The translations under genes were made by a program, and so were the position numbers. From positions 2,542,001 to 2,606,000 of the forward strand of contig NZ_JACHDO010000001.1 in assembly GCF_014201115.1 (NCBI RefSeq): a stretch of DNA of 64,000 nt, given 5' to 3'. The stretch's first letter is position 1; the number at the start of each line of letters is the position of its first letter. Shown piece after piece: positions 55,332-62,230 of this stretch. This DNA comes from Nocardiopsis metallicus (GTDB taxonomy: Bacteria; Actinomycetota; Actinomycetes; Streptosporangiales; Streptosporangiaceae). The notes under the pieces are model-generated. The model was not told where the DNA came from and searched no databases. It saw only the letters and a program-made list of their open reading frames with translations.

Positions 55332-56128
55332 TCCTTGTCCTTCGTGGCCGTGGCCGATGAGCCGGTACGGGTGGAGCGACGGGTCACCGGGTTGTCCGAG
55401 GCGCCGGTGATGGCAGCCACGATCTCCTCGTAGCTGGTCGAGGCGATGGGGAAGTCCCCGGCGTTGCGGCCCAGGCGGAGCACGACCGCCCGGTCCGCGA
55501 CGGCGCGGACGTCGGCCATGTTGTGGCTGATCAGGACCACACCCAGCCCCTGGTCGCGCAGGCGCTCGATGAGGTCCAGGACCTGAGCGGTCTGGGCGAC
55601 GCCCAGCGCGGCGGTGGGCTCGTCGAGCATGACCACGCGGGGCTGGCCCAGCAGGGACCGGGCGATCGCGATGATCTGGCGCTGACCGCCGGACAGGGCG
55701 GCGACGGGGACCCGCAGGCTGGGGATGCTCACCGACAGCGAGTCGAGGAGTTCCACGGCCCGGCGCTCCATCTCGACCTCGTCGAGGGTGCCGGGGAAGT
55801 GCAGGCGCTCGTTGCCCAGGAAGAGGTTGCCGACGATGTCCAGGTTGTCGCACAGCGCGAGGTCCTGGTAGATCGTGGCGATCCCGAGGCGCTGGGCGTC
55901 GGCGGGCGCTCCGATGGTGACCGGCTCGCCGTCCCAGTAGATGGTGCCGCCGCTGTCCGCGGGGTGGGCGCCGGCGATGACCTTGACGAGGGTCGACTTG
56001 CCGGCGCCGTTGTCGCCGAGCAGGGCGACGACCTCTCCGGGATCGACCTGGAAGTCGACCTCGGTGAGGGCCTTGACGGCCCCGAAGGTCTTGGAGATCC
56101 CGGACAGTTCCAGGACGGGTGTGCTCAT
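55328..56128 (-). CDS. Sugar ABC transporter ATP-binding protein (single domain)
   Basis: 266 residues: one nucleotide-binding domain with Walker A GDNGAGKST, Q-loop IYQDLALCDNL, signature LSGGQRQ, Walker B VVMLDEPTAALG and switch His in LISHNMADV. CUT2 importers usually have a tandem ATPase of about 500 residues (XylG, RbsA). A one-domain version like the FrcA type is the exception, so here it should form a homodimer. Made with the permease by an ATGA overlap. Confidence 0.92.
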   Translation of the reverse strand: MSTPVLELSGISKTFGAVKALTEVDFQVDPGEVVALLGDNGAGKSTLVKVIAGAHPADSGGTIYWDGEPVTIGAPADAQRLGIATIYQDLALCDNLDIVGNLFLGNERLHFPGTLDEVEMERRAVELLDSLSVSIPSLRVPVAALSGGQRQIIAIARSLLGQPRVVMLDEPTAALGVAQTAQVLDLIERLRDQGLGVVLISHNMADVRAVADRAVVLRLGRNAGDFPIASTSYEEIVAAITGASDNPVTRRSTRTGSSATATKDKE

Positions 56129-56172
56129 GTGCTTGTTTCTCTTTCTCGTCCCGAGGGGACGGGCTCGTCCCG

Positions 56173-56243
56173 GGGGGACGGGTCCGACTCGCTCCGTCCC
56201 CCGGGGCGTCGCGCCCGGGCCGCCCCGAACGGGCGGGGCGGCC
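56173..56243 (-). promoter_or_regulatory. Tandem hairpins between binding-protein and ATPase genes
   Basis: Two stems lie in the 131-base gap: GGGGGACGG/CCGTCCCCC (56173-56181 with 56194-56202) and GGCCGCCCCG/CGGGGCGGCC (56218-56227 with 56234-56243). Such intercistronic hairpins commonly attenuate or stabilise the message so that binding protein exceeds the other subunits. Confidence 0.55.
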
Positions 56244-56259
56244 GCTGCACCGGACTCTG

Positions 56260-57405
56260 TTAGAGGGCTTCCTGGCAGAAGTCGAAGTCGGCGTAGTCGT
56301 CGGTGCAGATCTGCTCGATGGTGTAGAAGCCGTCGGAGACGACCGTGTCACCGATGTTGTCCACGGTGACAGAGACCGGGTCGAGCAGGATCGCGCTGAC
56401 CTTCTCACCGTTGGCGTCCTCGACCTCGGTGATCGAGTACTCGCCCGCGTCGAGGTCCTCGCCGGTGGCCAGGGAGACGGCCATGGCGGCGGCGATGTCG
56501 GCCTGGGGACGGATGGCCTTGTAGACACTCATGTACTGCTCACCGGCGACGATGCGCTGGATGCCGGAGAGTTCGGCGTCCTGGCCGGTGACCGGCGGAA
56601 GGTCCTCCACCGAGACGCCCGCGCTGCGCAGAGCCGAGATGATACCCGCGGCCATGCCGTCGTTGGCGGAGTAGACGCCGACGATCTCATCCAGGCCCAG
56701 GGAGGTGATGGCGCCCTCCATCTGGCTGTTGGCCTCGTCCGGCGACCAGTCCGGGGTGTCGAACTCCTGGCCGATCTCGACCTGGCCCTCGAAGATCTCG
56801 TGGGCGCCGGCCTTGAAGCTGCCGGCGTTGGGGTCGGTGGGCGAGCCGTTGATCATGACGATCTGGCCGTCGCCCGCGGTGCCCGCCTGGTCGAGGGCGC
56901 CCAGCAGCGCCTCGGCCTGGACCTGGCCGACCCGGTGGTTGTCGAAGGAGACGTACATGTCCACGCCGCCCTGGGCGAGGCGGTCGTAGGCCACGACCGG
57001 GACACCCTGGCTGCGGGCCTCGTTCACGGTACCGGCGGCGGCTTCGGAGTCGACCGCGCCGAGCACGATCACGTCGACGCCGTCGGTCAGCATCGCCTGG
57101 GCCTGGGTCTGCTGCTCGTCGACGTCCTGGTCGGCGTTGGCGTACGAGAACTCACACTCGGGGCACAGGTTCTCGAGGGCCTCCTCGAAGTAGGGCCGGT
57201 CGAAGGCCTCGTAACGCGCAGTCTGGAGCTCGGGGAGCAACAGACCGACGTGGAAGCCCTCGTCGAGGCTGTGCGTCTGGGTCTCTCCCTCCTCGGCACC
57301 GGTGGTGAGCGAACCACAGGCGCTGGTGAACAGCGCGAGCGCGGTGCTGGCGGCGGCGATGCCGAAGGCAGCCGAACGTCGGGAGTAAGGGCGCTTAGTA
57401 GTCAC
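56260..57405 (-). CDS. Sugar ABC transporter substrate-binding lipoprotein
   Basis: 381 residues from a GTG with AGAGG 8 bases upstream. The N-terminal signal ends in FTSAC, a lipobox, so the mature protein is membrane-anchored. The periplasmic-binding fold (type 1, sugar) spans about 45-370, with FHVGLLLPELQTARYEAFDRPYFEEALE, AMLTDGVDVIVLGAVDS, VPVVAYDRLAQGGVDMYVSFDN and VSVEDLPPVTGQDAELSGIQRI, close to D-xylose-binding XylF proteins. Xylose or a similar pentose is my best guess. Only the first gene of the operon has a wide 277-base upstream region. Confidence 0.9.
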   Translation of the reverse strand: MTTKRPYSRRSAAFGIAAASTALALFTSACGSLTTGAEEGETQTHSLDEGFHVGLLLPELQTARYEAFDRPYFEEALENLCPECEFSYANADQDVDEQQTQAQAMLTDGVDVIVLGAVDSEAAAGTVNEARSQGVPVVAYDRLAQGGVDMYVSFDNHRVGQVQAEALLGALDQAGTAGDGQIVMINGSPTDPNAGSFKAGAHEIFEGQVEIGQEFDTPDWSPDEANSQMEGAITSLGLDEIVGVYSANDGMAAGIISALRSAGVSVEDLPPVTGQDAELSGIQRIVAGEQYMSVYKAIRPQADIAAAMAVSLATGEDLDAGEYSITEVEDANGEKVSAILLDPVSVTVDNIGDTVVSDGFYTIEQICTDDYADFDFCQEAL

Positions 57406-57682
57406 GCGGGGGACCTCTCTTACGGAACCTGCGCGGGTGGGAACTCGCGACTGATGATGTGAAGTAGAACCCCGACGCCACCTTGTCGTCAACTCATGAA
57501 CACATAACCGAAACATCACGAGTGTTAGCTTCACAACATAAACACATTAAAGCCGCAGGTCAGAGCGCTTGAAGGTGGATGTGACCTCGTGTGAAGCACA
57601 CGGGTAAAGGTTCAGTGTTGCTTTCGCGACCTGACGGCTCACTCCGCGTTCAGCGCGGGCTCGGCCCCGGAACAGCCCGGGT

Positions 57683-58861
57683 TCAGCGCATACTGTGAGC
57701 GGCCGTGAGCAGTGCGCCACGGATCGCGGCGTCCTCGCCCAGGGCGCTGGTGACCAGTTCGAGCTGGGCCAGGGCACCGCCCAGGGTCCCCAGCTCCATC
57801 GCGCGGCGCATGGGCTCCAACAGGAGGGCACCGGCCTCGGCCAGGTCACCGCCGACCACCACGCGGTCCGGGTTGAACAGGTTGGCCATGATCGCCACCC
57901 CCTGCCCCAGAGCCGTCCCGGCCTCGGCGATGATGCGCCGACTGCCCGGATCCTCCCCCAGGGCCGAGGCGACCACGCCCCTCAACCGGGCACGGTCCGG
58001 CCCGGGGGCCAGATCGTGGTTCCTGGGCAGCATGTTCAGCAGGTAACCGGTACCGACGAAGGTCTCCAGGCAACCGCGGTTACCGCAGCGGCACACCTGC
58101 CCGCGCGGGTCGAGCCCGATGTGCCCGATCTCGCCGGCGGTACCGCCCGCGCCCCGGAAGAGCTGACCGGACATCATGATGCCCGCGCCGACCCCCTCCC
58201 CCAGCACCACCTGGATGACGTGCTCGGCGCCCTGCGCGGCGCCCGCCCTGCGTTCGGCCACCACCGCGAGGTTGGCGTCGTTCTCGGCCAGCACCGGCAG
58301 GCCCAGCCGCTGCTCCAGCGCCGCGGCCGGACGGAAGCCCGCCCAGCGGGGCAGACAGGAGATGGCGCCGACCTCACCGGTGTCGGGCGCGATGGGGCCG
58401 GGGACGGAGGCCACCACCGAGGCCACCGTACCCAGGTCGATCCGGGCCCCCAGCAGGGTCGTCTCGGTCAGCCACGCGGCCCGGCGGATCGAGCGTCCGG
58501 CATCGGCGGTGACCTCGTAGGCGATGCTCTCGCGAGCCAGCATGTTGCCGTCGCTGTCCCCGACCGCCACCCGGATCTGGTCGACCGCGAAGTCGACGGC
58601 CACGACCGTTCCGGGCGGGCGCAGCAAGGTGACGGCCCGCGCCCGGCGCCCGTTGGAGGAGGTGTTGCGCACCGACACGGTCCCGGCCGAGCGCAGACCG
58701 CGCACGATGTTGGAGACACTGGCCGCGGACAGGCCGGTGGCGCGGGCCAGTTCGGCCTGCGTCTGGGTGCCGTCCTGGCGCAGCACGTCCACGACGCGCC
58801 GCTCGTTGGCCTGCCGCAGGGCGGACTGGGACCCGGGGGTCGTGCCGGTGTCGGTCACCAC
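57683..58861 (-). CDS. ROK family transcriptional regulator (XylR/NagC-like)
   Basis: 392 residues from tandem GTG codons (58861 or 58858). The N-terminal winged helix-turn-helix (about 18-75, LRQDGTQTQAELARATGLSAASVSNIVRGL) is followed by a ROK sugar-kinase-like domain. The zinc motif CRCGNRGCLE is intact near 255, and the glucose/sugar-binding EIGHIGL region lies before it. The DxGGT-like ATP motif is not obvious, which fits a regulator rather than a kinase. It lies upstream of the sugar ABC operon on the same strand and is its likely sugar-responsive repressor. Confidence 0.9.
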   Translation of the reverse strand: MVTDTGTTPGSQSALRQANERRVVDVLRQDGTQTQAELARATGLSAASVSNIVRGLRSAGTVSVRNTSSNGRRARAVTLLRPPGTVVAVDFAVDQIRVAVGDSDGNMLARESIAYEVTADAGRSIRRAAWLTETTLLGARIDLGTVASVVASVPGPIAPDTGEVGAISCLPRWAGFRPAAALEQRLGLPVLAENDANLAVVAERRAGAAQGAEHVIQVVLGEGVGAGIMMSGQLFRGAGGTAGEIGHIGLDPRGQVCRCGNRGCLETFVGTGYLLNMLPRNHDLAPGPDRARLRGVVASALGEDPGSRRIIAEAGTALGQGVAIMANLFNPDRVVVGGDLAEAGALLLEPMRRAMELGTLGGALAQLELVTSALGEDAAIRGALLTAAHSMR

Positions 58862-59152
58862 GTCCCCCTTCGTCCGCGGTTCTTCGCTCTTCGCGCTCTG
58901 GTCCTTGTTTGGAGGAATGTTACAAGCATTGAACGGAGTTCAGGACCTCGGTACCCGTGGTAACACGCCCTAGGATCTCGGGCAGGGCGAGGGTTCCCAC
59001 CTGTTCGCGAACACGGTCACACACGTGTGCGTGAACGCGCATGAGTGGACACGCCCAACCCCCGGGGCAAGGAGTTTCCCGGCTTCCCCCACACACGTCC
59101 CCGGGGACGGCTAGCGTTTTCCTCGAACACACAAACGATCCGTGGGGTGGGG

Positions 59153-59801
59153 GTGAGCGAACCGGTGGCCAAGGCCAAAGAGCGGGCCCTGCGGCCGATC
59201 GCCGCCCCCTGCTCGACCCCGGGGCCGGGTGGGGTGGCTGTGCGCACCCGCCTCGAAGACCTCACCGGAGGCGATGAGCAGGTACTGCGGGCTGGCGGCG
59301 CCCACCTGGCATCGCTGGCCTGCGCCGATCTCAAGGCCCGCTGCGCGGACGGGACCGGCCACGACCGGGGGACGTGGTCGGCGCGAACGCCACCTGGCCC
59401 CGCTCTCGTCGTCGCGGTGGACGCGGCCTACGCCTCCCGGGGGGGAGCCCAGCACTGGCAGAAACCCACCACCAGCAGAAGAAGGAAGACGTCCCGGCAC
59501 GATACTGCGAGCATCGCGATCGGGCGGCGCGCCCAGGGGTATCCGATCCGGCGTCGGACGGCACCGCCCCGCACCCACCGGAGCGATGGGTGCGGGCCTC
59601 GGACCGCCCAGACCGAACCGGACACCCCCGGGGCGTGAGGGACCCCGCCACCCCGGCCCGGAGCGCGCACCCGATGCGCGCACCCGGGCCAAGGGGAGAG
59701 GAACGCGGGCAACCAGCGCACCCGACACCGTTCGGGGTGCGCGCAGAACCGGGGAGGAGTGGCGGCAGCCGCCACTCCTGGACACTGATGAGGAACAGTG
59801 A
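59153..59801 (+). pseudogene. Collapsed tnpB-like transposon gene (IS200/IS605 type)
   Basis: Starting from a GTG at 59153, the frame reads EPVAKAKERALRPIAAPC and then VRTRLEDLTGGDEQVLRAGG, HLASLACADLKARCADGTGH. This is the N-terminal part of actinobacterial TnpB-related proteins as I recall them. Near 59380-59410 it jumps directly to ALVVAVDAAYASRGGAQHWQ and RHDTASIAIGRRAQGYPIRR, which are C-terminal motifs of the same proteins. The 450 or so residues between, including the RuvC-like core, are missing. The frame then stops at 59638, but the expected tail (GREGPRHPGPE) continues in the next frame after a shift near 59622-59632. So it has an internal deletion plus a frameshift. No terminal repeats are recognised. 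The stop overlaps the next gene by 4 bases. Confidence 0.65.
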
Positions 59802-60400
59802 GCGCTGAGGTGAGTACCGACCGGCCCGGGTGGGCGGAGCGCGTGGCCGGGGCCGTTCTGGCCGCGCCTCGGCGCGGCCCAGCGGTGCGGGTGGTGGCGG
59901 TCGAGGGGCGTTCGGGTTCGGGCAAGAGCACGGTGGCCGAAAAGCTGCGCCTGGCTCTGGCCGGACGCGGTGAGCCGGTGGCGCTGCTGACGATGGAGGA
60001 CCTCTATCCGGGCTGGGGCGGTCTGGCCGAGTCCTCGGTGCTGCTCGCGGAGTGGGTGCTGATCCCTCTTGCGCGCGGGCGCGCGGCGTCCTGGCGCCGC
60101 TACGACTGGGAGCGCGGCGGTTTCGGGGCGGAGCGGGAGGGTCTGCCCGCCGGGCTGGTCGAAGGCGGCGGGACGGTGATCGTGGAGGGGTGCGGTTCGG
60201 GGGCCGCTCCCGTGCGCGACCTGGTGGATCTGCTGGTGTGGGTGGAGGTGCCCGAGGAGACGCGTTCGGAGCGGCTGGACCACCGGGAGGACGCCGCCCT
60301 GTACGCGCCGTACCGGGCTTGGTGGGCCCGCCAGGAGGATGCCCTGTACGCCGTGGATCCGCCCCGGGAGCGCGCAGATCTGCGTTTGGACAACGGCTGA
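59798..60400 (+). CDS. Uridine kinase-like P-loop protein
   Basis: 200 residues starting at a GTG overlapping the tnpB remnant's stop. The P-loop VVAVEGRSGSGKSTVAEKL is at 32-50; a MEDLYPGWGGL segment (66-76), the family's substrate-proximal Asp region, and a LVWVEVPEETRSERLDHRE lid-like region follow. The arrangement matches small uridine kinase/nucleoside kinase-like proteins of actinobacteria. The substrate is uncertain. The position behind the remnant suggests that the element inserted directly upstream or that the start has shifted. Confidence 0.78.
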   Translation: MSAEVSTDRPGWAERVAGAVLAAPRRGPAVRVVAVEGRSGSGKSTVAEKLRLALAGRGEPVALLTMEDLYPGWGGLAESSVLLAEWVLIPLARGRAASWRRYDWERGGFGAEREGLPAGLVEGGGTVIVEGCGSGAAPVRDLVDLLVWVEVPEETRSERLDHREDAALYAPYRAWWARQEDALYAVDPPRERADLRLDNG

Positions 60401-60477
60401 GGCGGGGCCACAGACCGCTCGCGGACACAGAGCCGTGTCATGGTCACACCACTCTGAGAGTCATGGTTCACTGTCAC

Positions 60478-60498
60478 CTGCACCACAAGTGCAGTTTT
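60478..60498 (+). terminator. Short terminator after the kinase-like gene
   Basis: CTGCAC (60478-60483) and GTGCAG (60489-60494) around CACAA, followed by TTTT. It is a small but well-formed stem with a T-run, about 80 bases past the stop. Confidence 0.55.
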
Positions 60499-60598
60499 GA
60501 GCCAATTGACCGTAAAGCTGCCGTTTGTCGGGTTCACTCACCCTCCTGAACCCGCTCCCGTGACCTTCGGGGCCGCTGGTTTTCCAAGGATGTACATC

Positions 60599-62155
60599 TT
60601 GACTACGACGCAGGACGGGTCGGCGAAGACCCCCACCCGCAGGATGCGCCTGACCATCGGCGCCCTCTCCGCCATCGAACGCGTCGGCAACAAACTGCCG
60701 CACCCGTTCTGGCTGTTCGTCATCATGGCCGGGCTGGTGATCCTCGCCAGTGTCGTGCTCAGCGCGCTGAACGTCTCGGTCGTCTCACCGGCCGACGGTG
60801 AGGCCGTCTCGGTCACCAGCCTCCTGAGCACCGAGGGCATCCACTTCATCATCGGCGACGCGATCAGCAACTTCGCGGCGTTCCCGCCGCTTCCGCTGAT
60901 CGTGGCCGTCATGATCGGCGTCTCGGTCGCCGAGCAGAGCGGGCTGATCACCGCGGCTCTGCGCGGCAGCGTCACCCGGGTACCGAAGAAGTGGCTGACC
61001 TTCGCGGTCGTCCTCACCGGTATCAGCGCCAGTGTGGCCTCGGACGCCGCCTACGTGGTGTACATCCCGCTGGCGGCGATGGTGTTCAAGGCCGTCGGGC
61101 GCAGCCCGATCCTCGGCTTGGTCGTCGGTTTCGGATCGGTCAGCGCCGGATACAACGCGGCCCTGACCATCACCCTGACCGACGCGCTCATGTCCGGGCT
61201 CAGTACCAGCGCCGCCCAGATCATCGACCCCGACTACGTGGTCAATCCCCTGGCGAACTTCTTCTTCACCTTCGTCTCGGCGATCTTCCTCGCGATCGTG
61301 ATCACGCTGCTGACCGAGCTGGTCCTGGTGAAGCTGTCCGGCAACACCCGGGAGGACGAGGACGCCGAGATCGGCGACCTCGGGTCGATGCTCCTGACCG
61401 ACAGCGAGCGCAAGGGCATGCGCCGTGCGGGCCTGACCCTGCTGGTGTACTTCGGCCTGATCGCGGCGGTGCTGGCTCCCCCCGCGTCGCCGCTGCGCGG
61501 AGAGGACGGCGGCGTCCTCAGCTCCCCGCTGCTGAGCGGTGTCGCCTTCGTCCTGGCCATCGCCTTCCTCCTCGTCGGCATCGTCTACGGACGAACCACC
61601 GGCTCACTGCCGACCATGGCCTCGGTGCCGCCCGCGATGGCCGTCGGTGTCCGCGAGCTGGCCCCCGTCCTGGTGCTCTTCTTCGCCGCCGCCCAGTTCA
61701 TCGCCTACTTCTCCTGGTCCGGCATGGCCGACGTGATCGCGATCAGCGGAGCGAACTTCCTGGATTCCACGGGGGTGCCCCCCGCTCTGCTCTTCATCGG
61801 TTTCCTGGTTCTCGCCGCGGTCCTGAACATCTTCATCACCAGCGGCTCGGCCCAGTGGGCCCTCATCGCGCCCGTGTTCATCCCCATGTTCATGCTGATG
61901 GGCATCAGCCCCGAGACCACTCAGGCGCTGTACCGCATCGCGGACTCGGCGACCAACATCATCAGCCCGATGAGCGCCTACTTCATCATGGTGCTCGGTC
62001 TGCTCCAGAAGTACCGCAAGGACGCGGGCGTGGGCACCATGATCTCGCTGACGCTGCCGATCAGCATCACCGTGTTCGTCTCGTGGACGCTGTTCTTCTT
62101 CCTCTGGTGGGGCCTGGGCATCCCCCTCGGCCCGGGGACGCCGTACGCCTACTAG
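60599..62155 (+). CDS. AbgT family transporter
   Basis: 518 residues from a TTG at 60599, whose AAGGA lies 8 bases upstream; the ATG at 60590 sits directly on the same purines and is less likely. AbgT-type helices fill the protein. Characteristic stretches are IERVGNKLPHPFWLFVIMAG, PPLPLIVAVMIGVSVAEQSGLI, VASDAAYVVYIPLAAMVFKAV, GVRELAPVLVLFFAAAQFIAYF and the NIFITSGSAQWALIAPVFIP repeat-loop. Members take up p-aminobenzoyl-glutamate or export sulfonamides. No folate gene is adjacent, so the cargo is unproven. Confidence 0.9.
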   Translation: MTTTQDGSAKTPTRRMRLTIGALSAIERVGNKLPHPFWLFVIMAGLVILASVVLSALNVSVVSPADGEAVSVTSLLSTEGIHFIIGDAISNFAAFPPLPLIVAVMIGVSVAEQSGLITAALRGSVTRVPKKWLTFAVVLTGISASVASDAAYVVYIPLAAMVFKAVGRSPILGLVVGFGSVSAGYNAALTITLTDALMSGLSTSAAQIIDPDYVVNPLANFFFTFVSAIFLAIVITLLTELVLVKLSGNTREDEDAEIGDLGSMLLTDSERKGMRRAGLTLLVYFGLIAAVLAPPASPLRGEDGGVLSSPLLSGVAFVLAIAFLLVGIVYGRTTGSLPTMASVPPAMAVGVRELAPVLVLFFAAAQFIAYFSWSGMADVIAISGANFLDSTGVPPALLFIGFLVLAAVLNIFITSGSAQWALIAPVFIPMFMLMGISPETTQALYRIADSATNIISPMSAYFIMVLGLLQKYRKDAGVGTMISLTLPISITVFVSWTLFFFLWWGLGIPLGPGTPYAY

Positions 62156-62172
62156 ACAGCTGGCTTACCGCA

Positions 62173-62213
62173 CGGAGCCGCCGTGGTCACCCGACCACGG
62201 CGGCTCCGCCGTT
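62173..62213. terminator. Bidirectional terminator
   Basis: CGGAGCCGCCGTGGT (62173-62187) pairs perfectly with ACCACGGCGGCTCCG (62194-62208), followed by CCGTTT, between convergent abgT-type and kinase genes. Confidence 0.85.
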
Positions 62214-62230
62214 TGCGCGGTTCAGTAACG

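Noticed and set aside
57515..57535. GAGTGTTAG near a possible CIRCE element
   Set aside because: Only one half resembles the CIRCE half-site. The matching left arm and 9-base spacing are absent.
58910..58960. CTTGT...ACAAG arms ahead of the ROK gene
   Set aside because: Arms of only five bases, 13 apart; such matches are expected by chance, so I do not call an operator.
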